A stretch of DNA of 53,807 bases from Synergistaceae bacterium UBA6101 (GCA_002428495.1 DIWR01000007.1:1-53807); one strand, 5' to 3'; numbered from the stretch's first letter, positions 41,872 to 50,309 are shown. The notes: generated by a model from the letters alone, not told the origin. Made by a program: numbers and translations.

Positions 41872-43068
41872 ATGAAAAAAAATTTTGTTGTACCGAACAT
41901 TGTTTTGATCGGCCTGGTTAGCCTGTTTGTAGATATGAGCACAGAAATGGTTTATCCTCTGATACCGCTGTATTTGACATCAACGCTTGGTGCTACTCCG
42001 GCGATTGTCGGAGTCATTGAAGGAATAGCTGAAAGCATAGCCTCTCTGCTCAAGGTGTTCAGCGGTTACATAGGAGATGTATACCATAATAAAAAAAATC
42101 TTGCTTTTGTCGGGTATTCGGCCTCTGTGATTTACAAGGTATTGCTTCTGTTATCGACGTCATGGGTCGGGGTGCTTGCGGCAAGGGCAGTGGACCGAAC
42201 AGGAAAGGGGATCAGGACCGCACCGCGCGATGCGCTTGTCGTACAATCCAGCGAAAGAAAAAAGCTTGGCGGCTCCTTTGGTATACATAAGATGCTTGAT
42301 ATGGCCGGCTCTTCTATCGGCGCGCTGTTCGCATTTGTTTTTGTTGCAACAGGTTTTGGCTTTCACAATGCGTTTCTTTATTCAATTATTCCGGCAGTAA
42401 TAGGAATTATGATCATACCTGCCATAAGAGAAGACAGAAGCAAAATACAAGCAGGAGAGAAACTAACACTTAAAGGCTTCAAACTTGACAGGCAGCTAAA
42501 ACTTTACCTTGCTGTAATGTTTATTTTCTGTCTTGGAAATTCATCCAACACTTTTTTGCTGCTTAAAGCTCAGGAACGCGGTTTTTCTGTGTCACAAGTC
42601 CTGTTGCTATATTTGATCTTTAATGTTTCTACTTCAATCTTTGCAATTCCATCAGGGAGATTGTCCGATAAATTCGGGAGAAGTGCGATTCTGGTTCCTG
42701 GATATATTATTTACGGGCTTGTTTATTTTGGATTTGCAACTCTTGCCTCTAAAGGGATAATTGTGCTGCTGTTTGTTGCTTACGGTGTATACACAGCTTT
42801 TATCAGCGGTGCGGAAAGAGCTTTTGTTGCCGAAGCCTCGCCAACAGGTTTTAAAGGAACTGTGCTCGGTATTTACGGTATGCTTCAAGGTTTCGGTTTA
42901 CTGCTTTCGTCAATCATAGCAGGTGTTATGTGGGATAATATAAACTCCAATGCACCATTCTGGTTCGGAGGAATTTTGGGTATTTTTTCGGCTGTCGCTG
43001 TAGCTGTCATATTGAGCAGAAACGGTATTAACCGCATACGTGTTTACAATCGGGGATCTTCAAAGTGA
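41872..43068 (+). CDS. MFS transporter, likely acquired
   Basis: A 398-residue inner-membrane carrier with about 12 hydrophobic segments. The start IGLVSLFVDMSTEMVYPLIP and RAVDRTGKGIRTAPRDALV belong to a well-known MFS subgroup whose substrate is unknown. SGRLSDKFGRSAILVPGYII in the second half repeats the motif after segment 8. Its AT-rich codon choice (many TTT, ATT, AAA) differs from the aro and ribosomal genes around it. Direct repeats of 12 bases flank it. GGTGATG lies before ATG 41872. It is monocistronic. Horizontal transfer is inferred from composition and context. Confidence 0.88.
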   Translation: MKKNFVVPNIVLIGLVSLFVDMSTEMVYPLIPLYLTSTLGATPAIVGVIEGIAESIASLLKVFSGYIGDVYHNKKNLAFVGYSASVIYKVLLLLSTSWVGVLAARAVDRTGKGIRTAPRDALVVQSSERKKLGGSFGIHKMLDMAGSSIGALFAFVFVATGFGFHNAFLYSIIPAVIGIMIIPAIREDRSKIQAGEKLTLKGFKLDRQLKLYLAVMFIFCLGNSSNTFLLLKAQERGFSVSQVLLLYLIFNVSTSIFAIPSGRLSDKFGRSAILVPGYIIYGLVYFGFATLASKGIIVLLFVAYGVYTAFISGAERAFVAEASPTGFKGTVLGIYGMLQGFGLLLSSIIAGVMWDNINSNAPFWFGGILGIFSAVAVAVILSRNGINRIRVYNRGSSK

Positions 43069-43187
43069 CAATCGTTGTGTAACTGGATTTAATTGGCTCT
43101 GCGGTTATTTCATTCTATATAATGTTTTTTTGACGGCTAGATCAAATACAGCAAGTAAATCAATACAAGGAGCAATAGCGGACATAA

Positions 43188-43199
43188 GTGCACATATGC
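43188..43199 (+). repeat. Right copy of 12-base direct repeat flanking the MFS gene
   Basis: GTGCACATATGC, identical to 41810-41821. The stretch 43069-43333 around it holds no gene I can support; a GTG frame from 43210 reads NIHQLIDLKKYLGKYRKLIM and could be a gene fragment. Confidence 0.6.
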
Positions 43200-43333
43200 C
43201 GCTGATCTTGTGAATATTCATCAGCTTATCGACCTAAAAAAGTATTTAGGAAAATACAGAAAACTAATTATGCAATTCGTAAAATATAGCACAGACCATC
43301 GCTTGCCTATGTTTACCAGCCTCTTGCGCGCTC

Positions 43334-44152
43334 TTACAAGAGTACTCCAGAGACCTTTCCTTCGTTCCTTCCATAAACAGATTCGAAGTCATTTAGAATA
43401 GACAGCAGGCGTTTGTCGAGATAGGTAAGTGCACTTTTGTGAAGGTCGGCGGGGATACCGTAAAAGGCTTCTGCGATGCCGCCGGTGATAGCTGCCAGTG
43501 TGTCGCTGTCGCCGCCTATGGAGATCGCGTTGCGTATCGCGTCTTCAAATCCTTCAGATTCGAGAAAAGCCATGATCGCCTGAGGCACCGTTTCCTGACA
43601 TGTCTCATTGAACCTGTATGTGGGCCTTATCTCTTCCAGTGTGAAATCCATGGGGTAGTAGTGGTCGTTGATGTGACTTCTTATTTTCCCTATGCTTTTG
43701 CCTTCGCGTGCCAGATAGACAGCTGCTGTTGTCGCTTCCGCGCCTTTGAGCCCTTCAGGGTGGTCATGTGATATCTCTGTCACTATTTTTGATAATTTTA
43801 TTGCCTCTTCAAGTGAAGAAGCCGCAAATCCACAGGGGCTGACCCGCATCGCAGCACCATTTCCGAAACTGTTATATGGCTTCGGATCGTCTGTGTACAT
43901 CCACCTGTGGAACATCCCCCCATAACCGCAGTTGGGGTATGGCCTTCCTACTTCTTGGAGGTGCCCCGCAACAGTTTTTCTGAGGATATCCTGATCTTTG
44001 TTGCTTTCAACGATCGCCTTAGCAACAGCCAGGGTCATTATGCTGTCGTCCGTTGCAAAGCAGTTCCGCGTAAACAATTCGAACTCTTTTGTCTTTATGT
44101 TGTCCCATTCAAAGCGTGAACCAACGATGTCGCCGATTATTGCGCCCAGCAT
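43334..44152 (-). CDS. ADP-ribosylglycohydrolase family protein
   Basis: A 272-residue protein of the DraG-like family, which removes ADP-ribose from proteins or processes related substrates. Family motifs: LGAIIGDIVGSRFEW at the start, CFATDDSIMTLAVAKAI (acidic metal-binding triplet TDDS), FGNGAAMRVSPCGF, and ISIGGDSDTLAAITGGIAEA (second metal motif). All metal ligands seem present. No ADP-ribosyltransferase or nitrogenase gene is nearby, so the target is unknown. GAGGTG precedes the ATG. It lies in the accessory patch and may have been acquired with its neighbours. Confidence 0.92.
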   Translation of the reverse strand: MLGAIIGDIVGSRFEWDNIKTKEFELFTRNCFATDDSIMTLAVAKAIVESNKDQDILRKTVAGHLQEVGRPYPNCGYGGMFHRWMYTDDPKPYNSFGNGAAMRVSPCGFAASSLEEAIKLSKIVTEISHDHPEGLKGAEATTAAVYLAREGKSIGKIRSHINDHYYPMDFTLEEIRPTYRFNETCQETVPQAIMAFLESEGFEDAIRNAISIGGDSDTLAAITGGIAEAFYGIPADLHKSALTYLDKRLLSILNDFESVYGRNEGKVSGVLL

Positions 44153-44511
44153 CTTATCAGCACCTCTTTCCGATATTTTATCCAGTATAGCACCGTGATC
44201 TTACAACGGCACTTTGTGTTAAGATGTCCGGGAAACGGACAACTGGAATGTTTAAACGACAGAGCGCAGGGGAGAGGCTTTTTCAAAAACTGTTGTCCGT
44301 TGTCTCCGGAGACCAGACTTCATCTGAGATACTCGGACACACAGAAACAGGAATAACCCGAATCGGCCCAAGCTTGTAGATAGGGGCATTATTACTCTCA
44401 AAAGGTAATAAAATCATTGTCGGAACTTTTCTTCAAAACAAAATAAAAAGCTGCCTCCCTCTTTACGGAGAGAGGCAGCAGCAATTGAGCAGCTTATTTT
44501 TTTTGCTCTGA
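44153..44511. other. Intergenic region with possible recombinase remnant
   Basis: 359 bases without a confirmed gene. A plus-strand frame of 51 codons from ATG 44224 to TAG 44379 ends SSEILGHTETGITRIGPSL, whose SEILGHT-x-x-GIT part is similar to the last motif of tyrosine recombinases (LGHSS/T-x-x-x-T). The upstream domains are missing, so it would be a decayed fragment. Several TGTCCG/CGGACA words (44225-44241 and 44303-44338) form small hairpins. A terminator for the minus-strand neighbour occupies 44445-44479. Confidence 0.35.
44445..44479 (-). terminator. Intrinsic terminator of the NADH:flavin oxidoreductase gene
   Basis: GCTGCCTC (44450-44457) pairs with GAGGCAGC (44472-44479). Read on the minus strand it is followed by TTTTT (44449-44445). 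Confidence 0.88.
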
Positions 44512-46428
44512 TCAGATGGTCCTTCCGACCTCAAAGCCTTCCATTATGGCCTCTCCGCCCAGGCCAACTTTTGCTGCGTCTCCGATGACGCGGACGTCAT
44601 AACCCTCTTTTTTCAGTGCATCTGCAAGGCCCAGCACCGGTTTTGCTCCGACAGCGAGGACAACTGTGTCGCAGGGGATCACTTCATTTACTGCGCCTGA
44701 TACCTTGACGCCTGCATCTGTGATCTCATCGACCGTGGTTTTTGTGCATATCCTGACTTTATTCTTTTCGAGATCTTCAAGAAGATCCCAGCGCGGGACC
44801 AATGTTTCATCACCTGCTATCACTTCCAGCATTTCGATGATGGTGACGCACTTTAAGTAATTTGCAAGCTGGTTTGCCGTTTCAGCTCCTACACAGCCCC
44901 CGCCTATTACAACTATGCTGTTGCCTGTATTCACTTTACCTGCCAATACATCATGTGCAGAGACGACGTTTGGCCTGTCGATCCCGGGTATGTTGGGAAT
45001 GATGGGTTCTGCTCCCGTGGCGGCGAAAATGACATCCGGCTTTTCCTTTTTCACAAGTTCCGGTGTGACTTCCGTCTCCATCAGGACAGGTACGTTAAGT
45101 TTTTCGAGCTCGTTTAGCTGCCAGTTGATATAGTTGATCATTTCCCCTTTTCCGGGTGGTACGGCACCGATGCGGAACTGGCCGCCGGCCCAGCGGTTCT
45201 TCTCGAAAACCTTTACCTTGTGTCCGCGTGAGGCTGCTGTGATCGCTGCCTCAAGTCCGGCAGGACCCGAACCTATGACCATTATATTTTTAGGTGCCTC
45301 TGTTTTTTCAAGAGTTACTTCGCTCTCCCTGCCCAGGGTCGGGTTCAGGATACACTGGATCGGGACGTTGTTAAGAAGGTTTTTTATACATCCGTGGTGG
45401 CATGCGATACAGTTGCGGATCTCGTCGAAACGGCCCTCTTTTGCCTTATTGGGGGTCTCCGGATCGGTAAGTGACTGACGTCCCATCGCAACAATGTCTG
45501 CTTTGCCCGAGGCAAGGATCGTTTCTGCCAGCCTGGGGTCGTTGATCCTTCCTACCGATATGACAGGAAGTTTAGTTATCTTTTTTACCTCTCCTGCTGC
45601 GTCAGTGTTCCATGAGTGGCCGCGGTACTGCGAGGGGACGATGTCATCAAAGGAGCGGTAAACACCAGCAGAAACATGGATATAGTCAATGCCGGCATCT
45701 TCAAGGAATGGAACTATGGTCAGCGTGTCCCCGATATTTCTGCCGCCTGTTACATATTCATCTGCAGATATACGGTAACCGACGATAAAATCTTTGCTGA
45801 CCTTTGAGCGGATATCTTTTACTATCTCAACTGCGAAACGGATGCGGTTCTGGAGAGATCCTCCGTACTCGTCGGTACGCTTGTTCGTATAGGAGGACAT
45901 GAACTGGGATATAAGATATCCATGGGCACCGTGTACCTCTACGCCGTCAAAGCCTGCATCTTCAGCCCTTCGCGCACAATCTCCGAACTCAGTGATGATT
46001 TTTTTGATCTCTTCCAGGCTCAGCTCTTCCGGCATGTCAGGGCTGAAGGGGCATGGAATTGCGGAAGGAGCCTGGGGCACCTCGCCAAGAACCATTTTGC
46101 TGGTCTGCCTGCCTGCGTGGTATATCTGCGCGATCAAAACGGTATCATGCTTGTGGATCCTTTTCGTGAATTCCCTGAAGCTGGGGATCTGCTCATCGTT
46201 CCACAGTCCGGGCAAGTGTTTGAACCCTTTTCCGCGAGGCCGGACAGCAAAATCTTCCGTAATTATCATTCCGAAGCCGCCCTTGGCTTTTGCTTCATGA
46301 TATGCCGAAAACATTTCGGTACAAGTTCCGTCCTCGTTGCAATAATTAGTTACCATTGGAGATACCGCCAGGCGGTTCTTCATTGTTTTTCCTTTGATGA
46401 TGATAGGACTGAATACATTTTTCAACAT
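44512..46428 (-). CDS. NADH:flavin oxidoreductase of the 2,4-dienoyl-CoA reductase/enoate reductase family
   Basis: A 638-residue flavoprotein with three parts. Residues 1-340: an old-yellow-enzyme barrel binding FMN (IAQIYHAGRQTS, EVHGAHGYLISQFMSSYTNK, VISVGRINDPRLAETILASG). Around 342-365: CIACHHGCIKNLLNNVPIQC, a cysteine set for a 4Fe-4S cluster. Residues 385-638: FAD/NAD(P)-binding domains with IMVIGSGPAGLEAAITAASR and IVVIGGGCVGAETANQLANY. This matches FadH, BaiC/CD and clostridial enoate reductases that reduce C=C bonds. The substrate is unknown. AGGAGG lies ahead of the ATG. It is monocistronic with its own terminator. Confidence 0.93.
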   Translation of the reverse strand: MLKNVFSPIIIKGKTMKNRLAVSPMVTNYCNEDGTCTEMFSAYHEAKAKGGFGMIITEDFAVRPRGKGFKHLPGLWNDEQIPSFREFTKRIHKHDTVLIAQIYHAGRQTSKMVLGEVPQAPSAIPCPFSPDMPEELSLEEIKKIITEFGDCARRAEDAGFDGVEVHGAHGYLISQFMSSYTNKRTDEYGGSLQNRIRFAVEIVKDIRSKVSKDFIVGYRISADEYVTGGRNIGDTLTIVPFLEDAGIDYIHVSAGVYRSFDDIVPSQYRGHSWNTDAAGEVKKITKLPVISVGRINDPRLAETILASGKADIVAMGRQSLTDPETPNKAKEGRFDEIRNCIACHHGCIKNLLNNVPIQCILNPTLGRESEVTLEKTEAPKNIMVIGSGPAGLEAAITAASRGHKVKVFEKNRWAGGQFRIGAVPPGKGEMINYINWQLNELEKLNVPVLMETEVTPELVKKEKPDVIFAATGAEPIIPNIPGIDRPNVVSAHDVLAGKVNTGNSIVVIGGGCVGAETANQLANYLKCVTIIEMLEVIAGDETLVPRWDLLEDLEKNKVRICTKTTVDEITDAGVKVSGAVNEVIPCDTVVLAVGAKPVLGLADALKKEGYDVRVIGDAAKVGLGGEAIMEGFEVGRTI

Positions 46429-47024
46429 TTTTTAATTCCTCCTATTGTATTATTGTCTTAGTAAAATGAGTTGCCGGTCGATGATAAACGTTTCGCAAAC
46501 AATGACTTTTGTTGATTTTGGTGCGTCGATAGCAATGCTGTTGCATAGGATCATGAAAAACCCCCTGGCAATATAACACTCTTATAATTATCTGATATGT
46601 TCCATTATTTTATATCAGTACTTTGCACGTATAATTTTAGTGTGATTGGCTTAATCTAAAAAATCAGTTGATAACAATGGAAAGTTTCAGGATAACCTTG
46701 GCGCAGGTCGCGCCTGGTTCGTTGAACAAAAAATATCTTTGAAATTATTTTATTAAGGTTCGAGGAATAATATTAAGGATCCTAAAGACTTTTCTTATAG
46801 GTTCTCAGACGGGGCGTCAACACTTTGGAACTTCGCTGCACATTCGGGGGGCTCGGCAAAACAGAAGCATCGTTACAAATCAGGAAAAAACTGGAAGAAC
46901 AGAATCGTTCATAATTCAAAAATTTTGAATGATATAAAAAAGTTGGGTCGGCATTATTTGCCTTCCCAACTTTATATTTTATTGGATGATCCCATATGTC
47001 AGAAAACAGGTTCTGGTAAAAATA
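46429..47024. other. Intergenic region upstream of the oxidoreductase
   Basis: About 600 bases with no gene that I can support. CTGATAT (46592-46598) and ATATCAG (46612-46618) form an inverted repeat whose centres lie about two helical turns apart, a possible operator for the minus-strand oxidoreductase. GGCGC/GCGCC (46700-46714) is a short stem. The tRNA terminator is at 46936-46972. Confidence 0.45.
46936..46972 (-). terminator. Terminator downstream of the tRNA-Ser genes
   Basis: AAGTTGGG (46940-46947) and CCCAACTT (46965-46972) form a stem. On the minus strand TTTTTT follows. It lies about 50 bases past the last minus-strand tRNA. Confidence 0.8.
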
Positions 47025-47117
47025 TGGCGGAGAGGGTGGGATTTGAACCCACGTGACGGCTCAGCACCGCCAAGACGATTTCGAGTCGCCCGCCTTCGAC
47101 CACTCGGCCACCCCTCC
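47025..47117 (-). tRNA. tRNA-Ser (anticodon CGA)
   Basis: 93 bases with a long variable arm. The acceptor stem GGAGGGG/CCTCTCC, the loop CTCGAAA with anticodon CGA, TTCAAAT in the T loop and an encoded CCA end are visible. It reads codon UCG. Confidence 0.95.
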
Positions 47118-47157
47118 GTTGAATATAAAAAAACAGCTTGTTTGGATCGATACAAAA

Positions 47158-47250
47158 TGGCGGAGAGGAAGGGATTTGAACCCTTGGAACGGGGATAAGC
47201 CGTTCACTCACTTTCCAGGCGAGCGCCTTCGACCACTCAGCCACCTCTCC
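47158..47250 (-). tRNA. tRNA-Ser (anticodon GGA)
   Basis: 93 bases, class II tRNA with long variable arm. The acceptor stem GGAGAGG/CCTCTCC, anticodon loop CTGGAAA, T loop TTCAAAT and encoded CCA are visible. It reads UCC/UCU and is cotranscribed with the other tRNA-Ser 40 bases downstream. Confidence 0.95.
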
Positions 47251-47300
47251 GCGTGCATCGCATCAATTGCCTATAACAAACTGACGGAGCGCATTATAGC

Positions 47301-47786
47301 TTATTCTATAGCGAATGTCAAAATAGAGCAGGCCCCTTCTTTGCGCCTTTTTTGGAAAAAAATCCGGAGCAACTCTGCACACTCCTCTTTCAATATTCCT
47401 GACCTCACAATGCACCTGTGGTACATTCTCGGATCTCTGAGAATATCGTAAAGCGAACCGACCGCACCGGCTTTAGGGTCTCTTGCACCGTAAACGAGAG
47501 TCCCCAGCCTAGACTGTACCATGGCGCCGGCACACATAACGCAGGGCTCCAGCGTCACGTAGAGAACGCAGTCGTCAAACCTCCAGTTATTAAGAACTTT
47601 TGAAGCATCCTGCATTGCAACTATCTCAGCATGTCCAAGCGGAGAGCCTTCCAGTGACCTGTTGTTCGATCCCCGTCCTATGATCTCACCGCTTCTGACC
47701 ATTACAGCGCCAACAGGGATCTCGCCTTTTTGAAAGGCTTTCTCTGCTTCTTTTAAGGCTTCCTTCATATAAAGAGTGTCGTCCAT
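47301..47786 (-). CDS. tadA: tRNA-specific adenosine deaminase
   Basis: Converts A34 to inosine in the tRNA-Arg(ACG) wobble position. The 161-residue protein shows IPVGAVMVRSGEIIGRGSN, the zinc/catalytic motif HAEIVAM and PCVMCAGAMVQSRLGTLVYG. ATG 47786 is chosen (MDDTLYMKEA) with GGAG 9 bases before it. The frame stays open further upstream but runs across the tRNA-Arg gene, so those starts are excluded. ATG 47801 would add five residues. It is transcribed away from the tRNA-Arg gene. Confidence 0.93.
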   Translation of the reverse strand: MDDTLYMKEALKEAEKAFQKGEIPVGAVMVRSGEIIGRGSNNRSLEGSPLGHAEIVAMQDASKVLNNWRFDDCVLYVTLEPCVMCAGAMVQSRLGTLVYGARDPKAGAVGSLYDILRDPRMYHRCIVRSGILKEECAELLRIFFQKRRKEGACSILTFAIE

Positions 47787-47836
47787 CGGTGACAGCTCCA
47801 TTCTTAATGTGCTATACTTCCTCTGTTCCGGGTCTT

Positions 47837-47913
47837 GTGCCTGTAGCTCAGCTGGATAGAGTGTCAGCCTCCGGAGCTGAAGGTCTCGGGTTCGAATCCC
47901 GACAGGCACGCCA
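47837..47913 (+). tRNA. tRNA-Arg (anticodon CCG)
   Basis: 77 bases with a complete cloverleaf: acceptor GTGCCTG/CAGGCAC, anticodon stem TCAGC/GCTGA with loop CTCCGGA, T loop TTCGAAT and encoded CCA. It reads CGG. The SRP RNA begins 38 bases later. Confidence 0.95.
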
Positions 47914-47950
47914 TTTGAATAATGTTATGCTATCATATATCGATGAAAAG

Positions 47951-48086
47951 CGAGTGTTTTTTGCAGGGTGTCCAGTCCTATGCGGCGAAAGCCCGTGAAC
48001 CCCGTCAGGTCCGGAAGGAAGCAGCGGTAAGCGGAGTCTTTTGGGTGCCATGGGGTCACTGGACTCCCTGCAGAAAGCACTCTTTT
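47951..48086 (+). ncRNA. ffs: Signal recognition particle RNA (small bacterial type)
   Basis: The hallmark apical hairpin is visible around 47995-48033: GTGAACCCCGTCAGGTCCGG, then AAGGAAGCAGC. Flanking bases TGCAGGG (47962-47968) and CCCTGCA (48066-48072), and GAGTG/CACTC (47952-47956 and 48078-48082), close the long stem. The exact ends are estimated. TTTT follows at 48083-48086. The RNA binds Ffh and targets membrane proteins. Confidence 0.93.
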
Positions 48087-48124
48087 CGTAAATACTATCC
48101 CTAAATAAGGCGGAGGATAATAAT

Positions 48125-48598
48125 ATGGATAGCAAACCTTCAGGATATCTGCCGATGAAGGAAAGACCGGAGCCCGGTGACAAACTTATCTTTATTCCTG
48201 TCTACATAGCGCCTGTTGAGATCCTTGAAAGAAGCCTGATGCACTGTCCCAGGTATATCTATCAGGTGGTAATCGTCGACGGCTATAACGGGAAGACAAC
48301 GCTTGTAGATAAGAAAACAATAACGCCCGAGACGGACTATATGCCGGAAGCCGAAGAAATTGAGCGCCTGGATATCAAAATATCTCCGATGCTTGCAAAG
48401 GAGATCGCCGAGTATGGAGCAGTGTCTGATGATTTCAAGAGCTGGAAAAAAATCATAAGAAACAGAAACGTATCAGTGTCAGAAGGATCGATGAAGGTCG
48501 TGTGGCGTGTTTATGCTGTCAGGGGAAAAGAGATCCTGGATACCTTCTCAGGGCAAAGGATAGAGTCAGCGGGCCTTGCAGGAATGCTTTTCAGCTGA
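48125..48598 (+). CDS. Hypothetical protein between SRP RNA and rpsB
   Basis: A 157-residue soluble protein that I do not recognise. It has no signal peptide, membrane helix or cysteine motif. Notable parts are DKLIFIPVYIAPVEILERSL, a mid-protein PEAEEIERLDIKISPMLAKE and a C-terminal MKVVWRVYAVRGKEILDTFS. GGCGGAGG precedes the ATG at 48125, and codon use looks like its neighbours. It is followed by the rpsB promoter, so it is probably a short transcription unit of its own or together with the SRP RNA. Confidence 0.7.
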   Translation: MDSKPSGYLPMKERPEPGDKLIFIPVYIAPVEILERSLMHCPRYIYQVVIVDGYNGKTTLVDKKTITPETDYMPEAEEIERLDIKISPMLAKEIAEYGAVSDDFKSWKKIIRNRNVSVSEGSMKVVWRVYAVRGKEILDTFSGQRIESAGLAGMLFS

Positions 48599-48619
48599 CA
48601 AGAAAAGAAATATTTTAAC

Positions 48620-48649
48620 TTGCAAAAATAAATATCCCCATGTTATACT
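48620..48649 (+). promoter_or_regulatory. Promoter of rpsB-tsf
   Basis: TTGCAA (48620-48625) is followed after 18 bases by TATACT (48644-48649). The transcript would begin near 48656. Confidence 0.7.
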
Positions 48650-48669
48650 GGGGAGCGGTGCATAACACA

Positions 48670-48727
48670 CAGGCGCGGATCGTAAAAATGTTGCCCAAAT
48701 GGGTTTTTTTGCGGGATGAAGCGCCTG
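48670..48727 (+). promoter_or_regulatory. rpsB leader hairpin
   Basis: CAGGCGC (48670-48676) is complementary to GCGCCTG (48721-48727), and inside is CCC-AAAT-GGG (48694-48703) followed by seven T residues. The outer stem ends just before a GGAGG sequence. It may be a site where S2 controls its own synthesis; the details are inference. Confidence 0.4.
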
Positions 48728-48751
48728 GAGGAAAAAACAGGAGGGATACAC

Positions 48752-49588
48752 ATGGGAGTAGTAAGTATGAAACAGCTGCTTGAGTGCGGTGTTCATTTCG
48801 GACATCAGACCAGGCGCTGGAACCCGAAGATGAAGCCATACATCTTCACGGAGCGCAACGGCATCTACATCATCGACCTTCAGAAGACGGTCAAAGGACT
48901 TGAGAAAGCCTATGACTTCGTCCGCGAAGTATCAAAGTCAGGCGGCACGCTTCTTTTTGTCGGAACAAAGCGCCAGGCGCAGGATCCGATCAGGGAAGAG
49001 GCACTCAAAGCCGGGCAGTACTACATCAACCAGCGTTGGCTGGGCGGTCTTCTCACAAACTTTGCAACGATCCGTCGCAGGGTGATGCGCATGGCCGAAC
49101 TTCAGGGAATGGAAACTGACGGCACGATCAACAAGTATCCCAAAAAAGAGATAATACAGCTTCGCAAGGAAAGAGAGAAGCTTGAGAAGTATCTTTCAGG
49201 CATCAAGGATATGAAGGACATCCCCGATGCACTCTTCATCATCGACCCGCGCCGTGAAACGATCGCAGTCCTCGAAGCCCATAAGCTTGGTATACCCGTT
49301 ATCTCTATCGTTGACACGAACTGCGACCCCGATGTGATCGATTATCCGATCCCCGGAAATGACGATGCTATCCGCGCAATAGAGCTGATAGTAGGACTTA
49401 TGTCCAACGCCTTCATCGAAGGACGTCAGGGACAGGATTCAAGGGTAGAAAGCGCAATCGAAGAAGAGATCGAGGTAGTAAAAGAAGCCTCTGTTGTCCC
49501 TGAAGAGCTTGATGCAGTAGTAGAGGAGATCGACAAGGAAGCAGTAAAGGCAATCGAGGAGCAGAAAGGCTGGAAGGAGACTAACTGA
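48752..49588 (+). CDS. rpsB: 30S ribosomal protein S2
   Basis: Head protein of the small subunit. SMKQLLECGVHFGHQTRRWN is the family's N-terminus, with FVGTKRQAQDPIREEA, YYINQRWLGGLLTNFATIRR and PDALFIIDPRRETIAVLEA following. Length is 278 residues, with an acidic C-terminal tail (EEEIEVVKEASVVPEELD) longer than in E. coli. ATG 48752 follows CAGGAGGG by 8 bases; the earlier ATG 48716 is not family-like. It precedes tsf by 2 bases. Confidence 0.97.
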   Translation: MGVVSMKQLLECGVHFGHQTRRWNPKMKPYIFTERNGIYIIDLQKTVKGLEKAYDFVREVSKSGGTLLFVGTKRQAQDPIREEALKAGQYYINQRWLGGLLTNFATIRRRVMRMAELQGMETDGTINKYPKKEIIQLRKEREKLEKYLSGIKDMKDIPDALFIIDPRRETIAVLEAHKLGIPVISIVDTNCDPDVIDYPIPGNDDAIRAIELIVGLMSNAFIEGRQGQDSRVESAIEEEIEVVKEASVVPEELDAVVEEIDKEAVKAIEEQKGWKETN

Positions 49589-49590
49589 CA

Positions 49591-50187
49591 ATGGCAGACA
49601 TCACAGCAGGGCTTGTATCCGAACTTCGCGCGCGTACTTCAGTAGGTATGATGGACTGCAAAAAAGCGCTCGTAGAGTGCTGCGGCGATATAGACAAGGC
49701 AGTAGACTTCCTTCGTGAGAAGGGACTTGCCAAGGCGGCAAAGAAGGCTGAGCGCAATGCGGCTCAGGGTATGATCTTCAGCTATATCCACAGCAATGCC
49801 AAACTTGGCGTTCTTGTAGAGCTTAACTGCGAGACAGACTTTGTTGCCCGCACAGAAGAGTTCCAGCAACTTGGCCACGAGATCGCAATGCAGATCGCTG
49901 CCGCTAACCCGGGTTTTATCGTGCCGGAAGATGTGCCCGAGTGCGTAGTGAACCACGAGATCGAAGTCATTAAGGCACAGGCTCTTGAAGAGGGCAAGCC
50001 CGAAAAGATGCTCGATAAGATAGCAGAGGGCCGCATCAATAAGTTTTACGAAGAGAACTGCCTGATGGAGCAGAAGTACATCCGTGATCCCGACAAGAAG
50101 ATCAAGGATCTCGTTGTCGAGAACATAGCTAAAATCGGAGAAAACATTAAAGTAGGACGCTTCTCCCGTTTTATCATCGAAGGATAA
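49591..50187 (+). CDS. tsf: Elongation factor Ts
   Basis: Guanine-nucleotide exchange factor for EF-Tu. VSELRARTSVGMMDCKKALV and DKAVDFLREKGLAKAAKKAE form the N-terminal UBA-like domain, and ELNCETDFVARTEEFQQL is the core. At 198 residues it is the short form with a reduced second core domain, common outside Proteobacteria. It is coupled to rpsB and followed by a strong terminator. Confidence 0.97.
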   Translation: MADITAGLVSELRARTSVGMMDCKKALVECCGDIDKAVDFLREKGLAKAAKKAERNAAQGMIFSYIHSNAKLGVLVELNCETDFVARTEEFQQLGHEIAMQIAAANPGFIVPEDVPECVVNHEIEVIKAQALEEGKPEKMLDKIAEGRINKFYEENCLMEQKYIRDPDKKIKDLVVENIAKIGENIKVGRFSRFIIEG

Positions 50188-50198
50188 AAATTACTTAT

Positions 50199-50231
50199 AA
50201 AAAGAGCGAGGGAGAATCCCTCGCTCTTTTT
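50199..50231 (+). terminator. Terminator of rpsB-tsf
   Basis: AAAAAGAGCGAGGG pairs with CCCTCGCTCTTTTT across a short loop. The stem is perfect and ends in T residues. Confidence 0.95.
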
Positions 50232-50309
50232 ATAACCTTTTGCGGGAAATGAACGTTAATAACTGCACAAGTCACGGGCTTACGTGGGATAATTATTTGA
50301 GCAGCATCA

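Noticed and set aside
43210..43401. Small frame NIHQLIDLKKYLGKYRK...
   Set aside because: Weakly reminiscent of the N-terminus of AarF-like kinases, but short, without ribosome-binding site and overlapping the 3' end of the ADP-ribosylglycohydrolase; not supportable as a gene.
47787..47909. Longer N-terminus for tadA
   Set aside because: The extension would read through the complementary strand of the tRNA-Arg gene; the ATG at 47786 fits the family and has a GGAG site.
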